DNA of 64,000 bases, from contig DJXN01000002.1 of NCBI GenBank assembly GCA_002449765.1, positions 1 through 64,000 on the forward strand. Reading direction: 5' to 3'. Positions 50,002-58,874 of the stretch are shown here, piece after piece. The translations under genes were made by a program, and so were the position numbers. Each line of letters starts with the position of its first letter. The first letter of the stretch is position 1. This DNA comes from Fibrobacter sp. UBA7003. Its GTDB lineage: Bacteria > Fibrobacterota > Fibrobacteria > Fibrobacterales > Fibrobacteraceae. The notes under the pieces are model-generated. The model was not told where the DNA came from. It saw only the letters and a program-made list of their open reading frames with translations, and searched no databases.

Positions 50002-51132
50002 TTACTCCACTTCGTAATCGGCGTTGTGGCGGATTTCACGGATGCGCACAGAAATGCCTTCGCGCAGGCTAATGAGGCCCGAAGTAATCACGGTATCGCC
50101 CTCGTCGAGCCCTCCGGTCACATCGACCGTAATCGGCGTGCGGAGCCCGGTCTGTACGTGCTTGATTTTCGCCTTCCCGCCCGTAGCCACGAACACGTAG
50201 GCGCCGTCCTTGTCCAGCGTGAACGCCTCGGCCGGAATCGGGATGCTCTTTGCGACTCCCGCCTGCATAGTCACGTTCACTTTTGCGTAAGAACCCGCAA
50301 GGAGTTCGCCCCCTGCGTTATTGACTTCCACCAGCACCTGGCGGGTACGGCTACTTTCCGAAAGTCCCGCTTCCAGGGCCTTCACCTTGCCGTTTGCAGA
50401 AATATTGCGCTCCTCGTCCTTGAGTTCTACGGCATCGCCCGGCTTGAGGGCCGATGCATAGCGCTGCGGGAGGGCGAATTTCGCCTTCAACTTCTTCACT
50501 TCGCTGAGGGTTGCAATGGATGTCCCCGTGGTAAGCCAGGCGCCCACGGACACGTTCACAAAGCCGAGCTTGCCAGCGAACGGGGCACGAACTTCGGTCT
50601 TCGCAATCTGCGCCCTGATGAGTTCCACCGACGCTTCCGCAGACTTGAGCGACGCTTCCGCCGCTTCCATGTCGGCCTTCGTCGCACCATCCTTCTCGTA
50701 GAGCCCCTTCGCGCGGTCGTACTTCTGCTGGGCGAGCTGCTTGTTCGATTCCGCCTGCTTGAGCTGCGCCCTGAGTTCGGAATCGTCAATCTTTGCAAGG
50801 AGCGTGCCCTTCTGCACCTGGGCGCCGTCCTTCGCATAAAGGTTCATGAGCCTGCCGGATGTTGCCGCGGTCAGTTCCACACTGTTGAGGGGTTCAAGCG
50901 TCGCCATCGCAGAGAACGTCTTGCCGCCCTCGTGGGCTTCGGCAATATAGCCTTCGACTGCAATTTCGCGCGCGGGCCTGCCTCCCGGTCCGCCTTTCCC
51001 GCCCGGGCCGCCCTTGCCCGGAGCACCAGCACCCTTCGCACCGCTCGCAGCGGAATCTTCGCCACCGCAGGCGGCAAGGAAAAGGGCTACAAAAACGAAT
51101 ACAATAAACTTTTTCACGCGATTTAGATGCAT
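50002..51132 (-). CDS. RND pump periplasmic adaptor (lipoprotein)
   Basis: Membrane fusion protein of the AcrA/MexA type, 376 residues. Lipobox LFLAAC anchors it to the inner membrane. A Gly/Lys/Pro-rich linker (GAPGKGGPGGKGGPGGRP) unusual for the family follows, then the lipoyl-type halves (LEPLNSVELTAATSGRL and APFAGKLGFVNVSVGAWL), a helical hairpin, and the beta-barrel and membrane-proximal domains (GAYVFVATGGKAKIKHVQTG). The start is uncertain between ATG 51132, ATG 51153 and a GTG a few codons further in. It pairs with the permease downstream. Confidence 0.9.
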   Translation of the reverse strand: MHLNRVKKFIVFVFVALFLAACGGEDSAASGAKGAGAPGKGGPGGKGGPGGRPAREIAVEGYIAEAHEGGKTFSAMATLEPLNSVELTAATSGRLMNLYAKDGAQVQKGTLLAKIDDSELRAQLKQAESNKQLAQQKYDRAKGLYEKDGATKADMEAAEASLKSAEASVELIRAQIAKTEVRAPFAGKLGFVNVSVGAWLTTGTSIATLSEVKKLKAKFALPQRYASALKPGDAVELKDEERNISANGKVKALEAGLSESSRTRQVLVEVNNAGGELLAGSYAKVNVTMQAGVAKSIPIPAEAFTLDKDGAYVFVATGGKAKIKHVQTGLRTPITVDVTGGLDEGDTVITSGLISLREGISVRIREIRHNADYEVE

Positions 51133-51171
51133 ATCGGGTACTAATGGTTGCATTTAAATGAAATTCCCCGG

Positions 51172-51894
51172 TCAAAATTTCACATTGAAAAGAAGCCCGC
51201 TGCCGTCTTCATAGAACTCGGGGGTCACCTTGAAGCGCTCCGTGAACGATTTGGAGGACGTCGCGCGGTAGATGCGCATGGCATCGAGCATGGAGACGAC
51301 GCGGTTCAGCACCAGCGCCCCCACCGACACCTGGAAAATAATGCGGCTAACACGGTAATGGCGCAAACGACTCTTGAACTCGTCGATATGTTCCGTCGTC
51401 TCGGGATTGTCAGAACTTCCCCAGTCCCACTGGATGCTCTCGTCGAGTTCGCTGTTGACATCCTTGCCCGCGCGGATCATCGCCTGGTTGTAGTCCTCGT
51501 CCATGTCGGGCGAGGAATTCTGCCCCGCAACGCCACCACGGCTCCGGTAGTCGCCCACCGTATTGAGCATCGAGATTTTCTTGCTAGAACTCGTGAGTCC
51601 CGCATACCGGACAGCATAGGAATGCGCCGAAGCGATGTATTTTTCGCCAATAAAATACGAACCGAAAGTCGTAAGCCAGAGGGCCGCATCAGTCCATACA
51701 AAAGGCCGCACAAGAGACTTCTCGCCCAAGTAAAGTTCGCCCATGCCTGGCAAGAGAGCAGATGCGCCCAACGCCAACCACAGACTCTTGTCCTGGTTCT
51801 TGCTCACGCTCTCGTCGACCGAAATCACGACCTGCGAAAAAGCGGCAGACGAGGCAACGAGGACTCCCAGGAGAACCGACAGGATCAGCCGCAT
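51172..51894 (-). CDS. Membrane protein, DUF5683-like, 240 aa
   Basis: Signal peptide (ending AAFSQ), then a hydrophobic hairpin LWLALGASALLPGMGELYLGE with the PG-x-G-x-x-Y pattern of DUF5683 proteins, LWLTTFGSYFIGEKYIASAHSYA, a soluble middle and a further helix ALVLNRVVSMLDAMRIY. It resembles the protein encoded just upstream in these same motifs and is probably its paralogue. Its ATG shares one base with that gene's stop (TGATG). Function unknown. Confidence 0.7.
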   Translation of the reverse strand: MRLILSVLLGVLVASSAAFSQVVISVDESVSKNQDKSLWLALGASALLPGMGELYLGEKSLVRPFVWTDAALWLTTFGSYFIGEKYIASAHSYAVRYAGLTSSSKKISMLNTVGDYRSRGGVAGQNSSPDMDEDYNQAMIRAGKDVNSELDESIQWDWGSSDNPETTEHIDEFKSRLRHYRVSRIIFQVSVGALVLNRVVSMLDAMRIYRATSSKSFTERFKVTPEFYEDGSGLLFNVKF

Positions 51895-53330
51895 CAGAAT
51901 CCCCAGCTAGCCTGCACGCCCACGTCGAGTCCGTTGAATATGTTCACGTAGCTGTCGAAGTGGAGATGGTCGTACCACGAAAGTTCTTCGGAATAGAGCG
52001 CCTTGTTGTGCGCATTGGCCGTAAACGCAGCGTCAACCGCCGAGATAATATGGTTGAGGATAAGACCTCCAAAGAACCACACCTGCAAATCGGCGTAGTC
52101 GTTCGCCTTGTTGCGCATGGAACGGTACTTGTCCATGTTGGACGACTTTCCCAGCGGGACGATTCCGTCTTCCAGTTCGTCGTCCTCGAGCCCAAGGTTG
52201 ATGGCCACCGCCGGGTCTTCCACATCGTCCCAGCCGAGCACATAGGTCTTGTCAGAAATCTGCTGGAACAGGGCGGAAGCATCGAAGAATGCGCCCACCG
52301 CCTTGGTCTCATCGCCAAGCGAAGCATCTTCCAGCGCCGACGCGTTCGAGACGGAGAACCGGTCCGTATGCGCCTTGTCCTTATAGAAGAGCCTTCCCGC
52401 CGTGTAGCATCCCGAGTTGCCCGCATCGCCATAGATGGCCTCGCAGAACGCCTCGCGGCTGTTCATGTAGCGGGTCTCGAAGCGCGATTCTTCCGTCTCG
52501 TCCGAGAGCTGGCCGTAAAGTTCGCGCATGCCGGCCTCGTAGCGGCCAATGGAATAGTGCTTCTTCGCGAACTTCTTGTACTTGTCGACCTGGTCGTTAT
52601 ACTTGTAGACCGAGAAATAGCCCCAGCTGGTCCAAAGGGCGGCCTCGAGCGCGAGGTAGGCGCCACCGCGGACATAGGTGAACGTGGACCCGCCCACGTA
52701 GAGCTGGCCCGAACCAGGAACCACGAGCGACATGAACAGCGCCTTGCGCGGGCTCTTGTAACGGCCCTTGAGTTCGTCAATGCCGTAGACCTTGGACACC
52801 TTCACCGGACCGAGAAGGTCGCGGCGGCTCATGGAACTGGAAGAGATGTCCGGAGCCGGCTGTTCGGAACTGCTGGAGCTGAGGGCAGCAAGCGAATCGC
52901 GGATACGGTTCTCTTCGGAAAGCCTCTTCATCTCTGCAGCGTATGCCTCCTCGGGAGTCATCTGCATCGCGGAATCGCCGGCAGCGGAGTCGGCAACCGC
53001 CGTATCGGCAGGAGCAGCCGTGTCCGCCACAGCGGGGGCGGTCGTGTCGGCAACCGCGGGGGCAGCAGAATCAGCCGGAGCGGCAGGCTGTTCGGCAGAA
53101 GACGAGAGCGGGGCGCTCGACGGCGAAACGGGTACGCTGGAAGACGAGGCAACCGCGCTAGAAGAAACGGCGACACTCGACGAGGATAACACCACCGAGG
53201 AACTGGAAACCTCCTGGGCAGCCTCGTTTTCGGCCTCGAACTCCGCGAACAGGTCGCGGGGCTGGGCAAGGGACTGGCCCACAAAGACACTGGCCACGCA
53301 GGCCACAAATGAAAGAGCGAACTTACGCAT
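51894..53330 (-). CDS. Secreted/membrane DUF5683-like protein with Ser-rich and Pro/Ala linkers, 478 aa
   Basis: A signal peptide (ending QSLAQ) is followed by about 60 residues of Ser clusters and by AAPADSAAPAVADTTAPAV-type repeats, then a C-terminal domain with KALFMSLVVPGSGQLYVGG, LALEAALWTSWGYFSVYKY and GGLILNHIISAVDAAFT. The last three match the same positions in the 240-residue protein downstream. The low-complexity linkers place the folded part away from the N-terminus. Coupled translation with its paralogue suggests a joint complex. Function unknown. Confidence 0.72.
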   Translation of the reverse strand: MRKFALSFVACVASVFVGQSLAQPRDLFAEFEAENEAAQEVSSSSVVLSSSSVAVSSSAVASSSSVPVSPSSAPLSSSAEQPAAPADSAAPAVADTTAPAVADTAAPADTAVADSAAGDSAMQMTPEEAYAAEMKRLSEENRIRDSLAALSSSSSEQPAPDISSSSMSRRDLLGPVKVSKVYGIDELKGRYKSPRKALFMSLVVPGSGQLYVGGSTFTYVRGGAYLALEAALWTSWGYFSVYKYNDQVDKYKKFAKKHYSIGRYEAGMRELYGQLSDETEESRFETRYMNSREAFCEAIYGDAGNSGCYTAGRLFYKDKAHTDRFSVSNASALEDASLGDETKAVGAFFDASALFQQISDKTYVLGWDDVEDPAVAINLGLEDDELEDGIVPLGKSSNMDKYRSMRNKANDYADLQVWFFGGLILNHIISAVDAAFTANAHNKALYSEELSWYDHLHFDSYVNIFNGLDVGVQASWGF

Positions 53331-53345
53331 ATAGCCTTAAAATAG

Positions 53346-53373
53346 CAAAAATCGCCCCCATAACAGGAGCGAC
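53346..53373 (-). terminator. Terminator of the rpsF-rpsR-rplI operon
   Basis: Minus-strand TCGCTCC / GGGGCGA with one G-U pair and TTTTTGC, 31 bases after the rplI stop. Confidence 0.82.
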
Positions 53374-53403
53374 TTTTAAAAGTTTTTGTAGTTGCGAGAA
53401 TTA

Positions 53404-53850
53404 TTACTTCTCAGCGACCACCCAAACCTTGACCTGAGCTTCTACGTCGCTGAACACCTTGATGGTGACAGTGTAGACACCGAGCTGCTTGATGGGCTCT
53501 TCGAGGGCAACCTGAGCACGGCTGACCTTGACACCCTGCTTGGTGATGGCATCGGCGATGTCGGCAGCGGTCACAGAACCGTACAGACGTTCGCCTTCCA
53601 CGACGCGGCGTTCGAGGTTGACAGAAACCTGGGAGAGCTTGGCAGCGACGTCACCGGCGGCGGCGAGTTCCTTCTGGAACTGGGCCTCGAGGGCGGCGCG
53701 GTTGCTTTCGATCTGGGCCTTGGCTTCCTTGGTAGCACGGACGGCGAGTTTGCGCGGGAAGAGGAAGTTACGGGCATAGCCGTCCTTCACCTTCACGACG
53801 TCGAGCATCTTGCCCAAGTGGGGAACATTGGCTTTAAGAATAATTTCCAT
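53404..53850 (-). CDS. rplI: 50S ribosomal protein L9
   Basis: 148 residues. The N-terminal RNA-binding domain has the L9 signature in LGKMLDVVKVKDGYARNFLFPRKLA, followed by the long connecting helix and the C-terminal domain. It is the last gene of rpsF-rpsR-rplI, 14 bases after rpsR. GGAGG lies upstream of ATG 53850. Confidence 0.97.
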   Translation of the reverse strand: MEIILKANVPHLGKMLDVVKVKDGYARNFLFPRKLAVRATKEAKAQIESNRAALEAQFQKELAAAGDVAAKLSQVSVNLERRVVEGERLYGSVTAADIADAITKQGVKVSRAQVALEEPIKQLGVYTVTIKVFSDVEAQVKVWVVAEK

Positions 53851-53864
53851 AGTCTAGTTCCTCC

Positions 53865-54116
53865 TTAGCGCAGGCTGTCCGAAACGAACGGGAGAATGGC
53901 CATCTGGCGGGCGCGCTTGATAGCCTCGTTCAGCATACGCTGGTACTTGGCGGACGTGCCGGAGATGCGACGCGGGATAATCTTGCCACGTTCAGAGATG
54001 AAGCGACGGAGAGTCTTCTCGTCCTTGTAGTCAATGAACTTGACATTGTTTTCCGTGAACCAGCAAGTCTTCTTGCGGCGGATACGCGGAGCCTGTTTCT
54101 TGTCTTCAAAAGCCAT
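53865..54116 (-). CDS. rpsR: 30S ribosomal protein S18
   Basis: 83 residues with the S18 core [32 protein letters not shown], then the helix ending in [14 protein letters not shown]. The N-terminus has one Cys only, so it is the zinc-independent form. Its ATG shares one base with the rpsF stop. No ssb gene lies between rpsF and rpsR, unlike Bacillus; E. coli has priB there. Confidence 0.97.
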   Translation of the reverse strand: MAFEDKKQAPRIRRKKTCWFTENNVKFIDYKDEKTLRRFISERGKIIPRRISGTSAKYQRMLNEAIKRARQMAILPFVSDSLR

Positions 54117-54487
54117 TATTCAGCCTCCCCTTCTTCTGCGTCGACCGGGATGATTTCCTCGGTGGACTGAGCCATATCCTGGTTGTAGACGATTTCGCTC
54201 ATCGGATAATCAGCGAGGGTCATCCAGCGGAGAGCGTTCTCGTTCAGCTTGAGGGCAGCTTCCATGTTCGCCACCACAGAGGCTTCGGCCTTGTAGTAGA
54301 AAATCACGTAGTAGCCGTGCTGGCGCTTGTTGATGGTGTAGGCGAGCTTGCGCTTGCCCCAGTCGTCGCGACGGAGAATTTCACCGCCGCCGTTGGTGAT
54401 CATGGCACCGATGTTCTCGACTTCAGCGTTGATGGCGTCGTCAGAGATCATAGCGTCGATGATAACCATCGTTTCGTATTGTCTCAT
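54116..54487 (-). CDS. rpsF: 30S ribosomal protein S6
   Basis: 123 residues with the S6 fold: [16 protein letters not shown], the strand pair [23 protein letters not shown] and [13 protein letters not shown]. It has an acidic tail of about 25 residues ([16 protein letters not shown]). It is first in the S6-S18-L9 operon, with AAAGGGA before the ATG. The promoter lies inside the 3' end of the preceding gene. Confidence 0.97.
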   Translation of the reverse strand: MRQYETMVIIDAMISDDAINAEVENIGAMITNGGGEILRRDDWGKRKLAYTINKRQHGYYVIFYYKAEASVVANMEAALKLNENALRWMTLADYPMSEIVYNQDMAQSTEEIIPVDAEEGEAE

Positions 54488-54494
54488 AATGAGT

Positions 54495-54556
54495 CCCTTT
54501 GGTCTATCGCCCGGCTACCGACATTGGCTCCGGGAGGGTTCCGACTAAAATCGGTG
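54495..54556 (-). promoter_or_regulatory. rpsF leader with hairpins, possible S6:S18 feedback site
   Basis: The roughly 65-base leader on the minus strand contains CCGA-TTTTAG-TCGG and CCCGG-A-GCC-loop-GGT-AG-CCGGG. Many bacteria carry an S6:S18-binding structure here for feedback control; I cannot confirm the consensus by eye. Confidence 0.35.
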
Positions 54557-55645
54557 CGGCAAATATAGAAAACGAGGCCTTTTTGTCAACACGGACCGGC
54601 CCTTGAGGTCGAACTTGGCCGCTTTCGAGGGAAAAACGCCCCTGTACGTGTAGGGGGAACGGCGGATGGAGGTCGGACCATCCCCGAACGAGCCCTCCGG
54701 GTCGATTTCGCGGATACTTACATATTTATATTCGCCCTGGACCACGTTGCTCTGGTTGCCGTCGGTGCGCATCAGGGCTATTCCCCCGCCCTCGACGATA
54801 GGCGCGAGGGCGTCCTCGAGACCGTTATAATCCTTGCAGCCGTCGATTTTCGCGGCCCCGCCCGAAGCCCCGGACCAGTCCTTCCCCTCGTCGAGCGCCT
54901 CGCCGACCTTCTCCCATTTCGCGTTAGCGGGCTCGCCGTTCGAGGTGGAATCGATGTAGAGTTCGAGCTTCACGGATGCATCCGTTATGTTGTACACAAT
55001 AAACTTCATGCCGATCCAGCGCCCCGTCGGGAGCTTCGCGCCGCCCCAGAGAGGCGTCTGCTTGCCCATCACGCCCTCGCTCTGGTAGTAGCTGCCGGGG
55101 TGTTTCCATTCCTTCTCGAAATCCCACTTGCCATCGTGCCGGAAGCGTGCGTAGTAAGTACTCGCGTCGCAGTTGTTGCCCCCGCCGCTCGCATGCCCAA
55201 GCGCGCCACTCCGCACGCCGATCACCATGCCGCCGTAGTCGGGGCCGTTTGCGGAAGCCTCGCCCCTGCGGTAGTAGGCGGTAAACTCCACGTCGCGATA
55301 GAACTGCTTCTTTGCGGCCCGAGACGTCTGACTGTTGATGTGGAACCGCGGGCCGGAACTCATCATCTGCATGACACCCTTGCCGTCTATCTTGAAGAAG
55401 GGAGACGCGTCGCCCGCGCTACGGTTGTCCGTCCATTCCAGCGGATCGTCGGCATCGCCATCCCATTCGATACCGCGCGCATGGCCGTTCGCCCAATGCG
55501 CCGAATTCCATTCGACAGTACCCGACTTCGTGGGATAGAACTTCTCGATGCCGAAGGTATCGCGCGGGGATTCCTCGGCAAAGGCAACCGTGCACGCGAA
55601 AGCCAAAATCGAAACTGAACGCCAAAGACATTTTCCTGGACCCAT
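54545..55645 (-). CDS. Secreted lectin-like/carbohydrate-active protein, 366 aa
   Basis: Signal peptide (ILAFACTVAFAEE) and a beta-rich single domain of about 300 residues (VEWNSAHWANGHARGIEWDGD, FYRDVEFTAYYRRGEAS, WIGMKFIVYNITDASVKLELYID) that looks like a concanavalin-type jelly roll as in lyases and lectin-like glucan-binding proteins; no catalytic family is certain. The C-terminus has KFDLKGRSV, the start of the Fibrobacter secretion tail, but then runs out after 14 unrelated residues (ending RFLYLPHRF). ATG 55645 is chosen because GAGGTG lies upstream; a longer frame adds 28 residues before the signal peptide. Confidence 0.72.
   Translation of the reverse strand: MGPGKCLWRSVSILAFACTVAFAEESPRDTFGIEKFYPTKSGTVEWNSAHWANGHARGIEWDGDADDPLEWTDNRSAGDASPFFKIDGKGVMQMMSSGPRFHINSQTSRAAKKQFYRDVEFTAYYRRGEASANGPDYGGMVIGVRSGALGHASGGGNNCDASTYYARFRHDGKWDFEKEWKHPGSYYQSEGVMGKQTPLWGGAKLPTGRWIGMKFIVYNITDASVKLELYIDSTSNGEPANAKWEKVGEALDEGKDWSGASGGAAKIDGCKDYNGLEDALAPIVEGGGIALMRTDGNQSNVVQGEYKYVSIREIDPEGSFGDGPTSIRRSPYTYRGVFPSKAAKFDLKGRSVLTKRPRFLYLPHRF
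54562..54589 (-). promoter_or_regulatory. rpsF operon promoter
   Basis: Minus-strand TTGACA (54584-54589), 16-bp spacer, TATATT (54562-54567): the best -35 match in the window. It lies within the last 15 codons of the 54545-55645 gene. Confidence 0.85.
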
Positions 55646-55683
55646 AGAGCACACCTCACTACATAGGAATATATGTTTTTTCG

Positions 55684-55706
55684 GGCGCGAATCGCGCCTT
55701 TTTCTC
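55684..55706 (+). terminator. Hairpin with T run ahead of the mlaD-like gene
   Basis: GGCGCG-AAT-CGCGCC followed by TTTTT on the plus strand, 24 bases before the ATG. No plus-strand gene precedes it, so it is either an insulator against read-through or part of a leader. Confidence 0.6.
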
Positions 55707-55729
55707 GTTTTTTTGTTAAATTTCACCAC

Positions 55730-56749
55730 ATGAAAATTTCGGACAAGGCTATCGGCTACTTTTCGCTACTCGCCCTACTCGGGCTGTTCGCGGGCATCGC
55801 CTACGGCATGTTCGAGGCACACGAAAAGGTCACCTACAAGGCCTACGTCGACTTCAAGGAACTCGGGTCGCTACAGCCCGAAGACCCGGTGGTCATCCGC
55901 GGCTACACCGTGGGCACCATCGGTAAGGTGACCTGGATGGGCGACCGCGCCCGCGTGGAAATCAAGTTCGACGAGCCCCGCACCATCCGCGAGGGCACGA
56001 AGTTCAACAACGTGAACTACGCCATCATGGGCCAGCGCAGGCTCGAAATCGTCCCGAACAAGAACGGCAAGGTCCTCCCCGAAGACTTTATCCACCAGGG
56101 CAACTTCGAGCCCGGCATCGCCGAGGCGCTCCGCTACATGGAAGACGTCAACGAACAGCTTAACCACGTGCGCGAGGTCATCACGCTCATTACCGAGGGC
56201 GACTCCACCCACAAGTCCGTAAAGGAAATCTACGAGACCGTGATGCAGACGACCGAAGGGATCCTCGACAATGCCGACAAGACTCTCGACAAGCTCTCCC
56301 CCGCCATCAAACAGCTTGTAGGACAGCTGAACCAAGCGGCGAATTCCGTAGCCGACATGGCAAACCAGGTGGACACGACCGTCAAGGTGACGACGGACGC
56401 CCTCAACGAGAAAATTGCGCAGGCCGACAGCGCCATCCACGCCATCACCGAAGGCACGAAGAAGGCCGAACAGATTATCGCAACCATCGAGAGCACCCCC
56501 GCCGTGGACAAGCTCCTGAACACGAAGGACCTCGTCGACCGCGCGAACGACCTTGTCAAGAAGACGCAGGCGCTCATCGCCGCCATCGACACGAAGGGCG
56601 TCAAGATGTACGACGACCAGGGCAAAGAAGTCAGGCTCTTCACCTGGAAGAACACGAACCTTATCGGCAAGACAGCCCGCGAAAAGGCGAAACTCCGTGC
56701 CGAAAAAGGAGAAAGCCTTCCGGATTCCGGCCCCGCCGAGAGCGAGTAA
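55730..56749 (+). CDS. MlaD/MCE-domain lipid transport protein
   Basis: 339 residues. One N-terminal membrane helix (YFSLLALLGLFAGIAYGMF), an MCE domain at about 35-115 (YKAYVDFKELGSLQPEDPVVIRGYTVGTIGKVTW), then a long helical/coiled-coil region with amphipathic repeats (ILDNADKTLDKLSPAIKQLVGQLNQ). MCE proteins form periplasmic hexamers that move phospholipids. No MlaE permease or MlaF ATPase is adjacent. The start ATG lies 7 bases after TAAATT (55717-55722) with no Shine-Dalgarno sequence. recG follows 24 bases later on the same strand. Confidence 0.88.
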   Translation: MKISDKAIGYFSLLALLGLFAGIAYGMFEAHEKVTYKAYVDFKELGSLQPEDPVVIRGYTVGTIGKVTWMGDRARVEIKFDEPRTIREGTKFNNVNYAIMGQRRLEIVPNKNGKVLPEDFIHQGNFEPGIAEALRYMEDVNEQLNHVREVITLITEGDSTHKSVKEIYETVMQTTEGILDNADKTLDKLSPAIKQLVGQLNQAANSVADMANQVDTTVKVTTDALNEKIAQADSAIHAITEGTKKAEQIIATIESTPAVDKLLNTKDLVDRANDLVKKTQALIAAIDTKGVKMYDDQGKEVRLFTWKNTNLIGKTAREKAKLRAEKGESLPDSGPAESE

Positions 56750-56773
56750 CGCGCAAGCAAGAAGGCTCCACCC

Positions 56774-58852
56774 ATGGAAATTTCACAGCTTCCAGGACTC
56801 GGCCCCAAACGCGTCGAGGCTCTCCGTAAATCGGGGCTAGTCTCCATCGCGGACCTCCTCTACAATATACCGCGCACCTACCTCGACCAGACCAAGGTTT
56901 CAACCATCGGCAACTGCCATCCGGGCGAAAAGGTCGTGCTTATCGGCACCATCAGCCGTTCCGGAATCGTGCGGGGGCGCAGTTCCAGATTTATCGCCAC
57001 CCTCACCGACGGCTCCGGCGAAATCCAGTTGCTTTTTTTCCGAGGCACGAGTTTCTGGGCCAGGAAAATCAAGAACGGCACCCGCTGGCTCGTCACGGGC
57101 CAGGTCGGTGAATACCGCGGACTGCAAATAACGCATCCCGACCTGCAGCCTATCGACGAAGGAGAAGAATTCAACGGCTGCATCCAGCCCATCTACCCCA
57201 TCAGCGAAGCCTGCCGCGAAGCCCGGATGGAACAGAAGTTCTTCCGCGGTCTCTACAAGACGGTTTTCAACTTCCCGGGACTCACGCTCTCCGGGCTATG
57301 CCCCAGGGAACTGACCGACTACCTGCATTTCGCGCCCGTCATGGCGAATCTCCGCACGCTGCACCAGCCGCAGGATTTCCCATCGATCTACAAGGCGAAA
57401 CGCGAACTCAAGGTACTCGAGCTACTGCCGTTCTGCCTGCGCATGGTCAAGCGCCGCGAGAACCAGAAACTGCGCGGTCACGAGCGCCAAATCGACCTCG
57501 GGACGGTAATGGCCGCAAAAGCAAGGTTGCCGTTCTCGCTCACGCGCGGACAGGAAGAGGCTCTCGACACGATTGTCGCGGGGCTCAACGGCAAAAAGCA
57601 GTTCCACGCGCTTTTGCAGGGCGACGTCGGCTGCGGAAAGACAGTTGTAGCGATGCTTGCGATAATGGCCGTATGCGGCGCGGGCGAACAATGCGCCCTC
57701 ATGGTCCCGACCGACATCCTCGCGCGGCAGCACTTCAAGAGCCTCAAGCCGTTTTTTGACGCGGCAGGGCTCAGCGTGCGCCTGCTGGTAGGCGCCACCC
57801 CCGCCGCAGAAAAGAAGACAATCCTCGGCGAACTGCAGATGGGACTTGCAAACGTCGTCATCGGCACGCACGCGCTGTTCAGCAAGGATGTCACATTCGC
57901 GAAGCTCGGGTTCGTCATCATCGACGAACAGCACCGCTTCGGCGTAGGCCAGCGCGAAGCGCTTCTTGCCAAGGGAGACTACCCCGACATGCTCGTGATG
58001 AGCGCCACCCCCATTCCCCGAAGTCTCGCGATGACGCTCTATGGCGACCTGAAGGTCATAAGCATCAAGGAAAAGCCCGCAGGCCGGAAGCCCATCAAGA
58101 CGCGCCTCGTAAACGCAAGCAAGCGCGACGACATGAAGAAATTCATTTGCACGGAAGCCGCCGGCGGGAACCTCTGCTACTGGATTGCGAGCCGCGTCGG
58201 CACGGACGAGGAAGGTAGCGCCCGGAGCGTCGACGAAATTGTCGATGAACTGAGGAACTACATCGCGGGGCCGGGCCGCGCCATTCCGGGAGGAGCAACG
58301 CTCAAGGTCGCGGGAGTCCACGGCCAGATGGACGAGGCGCAGCGCGACGCCATCATCGCAAGATTCGCGAAAGGCGAAATCCACATTCTCGTAGCGACGA
58401 CCGTCATCGAAGTCGGCGTGAACGTGCCCGCCGCGAACCTCATGGTCATCGACCAGCCAGACCGATTCGGTCTGGCGCAGCTGCACCAGCTGCGCGGCCG
58501 TGTAGGCCGGGGCGATGCCCAGGCATGGTGCTTCCTGATGATTCCCGAGGGCGACGCGGCGGATTCCAGCATAGAACGGCTATCGCAGTTCTCGCAAACC
58601 GAAGACGGCTTCGAGATTGCCGAACTCGACCTGCAAAACCGCGGCGCAGGCAACCTCGAAGGCAACGAACAGAGCGGCGCATGGGTGTTCCGCTGGTTCG
58701 ACTGGATCGCCGACCAGGAACTCATCAGCCAGACGCTCGAAACGGCAGAACACATCCTGAAGGATTCGGGTTCATTCGACGAAAGCGCCCGCATGAAAAT
58801 CCAGGCCTGGTACGGCGAAAAGGAATTCGCAAACGAAGACGGCGTGCACTAG
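56774..58852 (+). CDS. recG: ATP-dependent DNA helicase RecG
   Basis: Branch-migration helicase that reverses stalled forks. 692 residues: a wedge/OB domain (LPGLGPKRVEALRKSGL, SSRFIATLTDGSGEIQLLFF), then two RecA-like domains. Walker A is GDVGCGKTVVA near 283, the DExH motif is DEQHRFG, motif III is MSATPIPRSLAMTLYGDL, and motif V/VI are TTVIEVGVNVP and QLHQLRGRVGRG. It follows the mlaD-like gene by 24 bases and is convergent with a small membrane protein. Confidence 0.96.
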   Translation: MEISQLPGLGPKRVEALRKSGLVSIADLLYNIPRTYLDQTKVSTIGNCHPGEKVVLIGTISRSGIVRGRSSRFIATLTDGSGEIQLLFFRGTSFWARKIKNGTRWLVTGQVGEYRGLQITHPDLQPIDEGEEFNGCIQPIYPISEACREARMEQKFFRGLYKTVFNFPGLTLSGLCPRELTDYLHFAPVMANLRTLHQPQDFPSIYKAKRELKVLELLPFCLRMVKRRENQKLRGHERQIDLGTVMAAKARLPFSLTRGQEEALDTIVAGLNGKKQFHALLQGDVGCGKTVVAMLAIMAVCGAGEQCALMVPTDILARQHFKSLKPFFDAAGLSVRLLVGATPAAEKKTILGELQMGLANVVIGTHALFSKDVTFAKLGFVIIDEQHRFGVGQREALLAKGDYPDMLVMSATPIPRSLAMTLYGDLKVISIKEKPAGRKPIKTRLVNASKRDDMKKFICTEAAGGNLCYWIASRVGTDEEGSARSVDEIVDELRNYIAGPGRAIPGGATLKVAGVHGQMDEAQRDAIIARFAKGEIHILVATTVIEVGVNVPAANLMVIDQPDRFGLAQLHQLRGRVGRGDAQAWCFLMIPEGDAADSSIERLSQFSQTEDGFEIAELDLQNRGAGNLEGNEQSGAWVFRWFDWIADQELISQTLETAEHILKDSGSFDESARMKIQAWYGEKEFANEDGVH

Positions 58853-58874
58853 GCATGCGCGTTTCGAGCAGCAA

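Noticed and set aside
52980..53200. Regular repeats in the 51894-53330 gene considered as a CRISPR or tandem DNA array
   Set aside because: The regularity is codon-level, from Ser clusters and Ala-Pro-Ala-Asp repeats in protein linkers; there are no conserved repeats with unique spacers.
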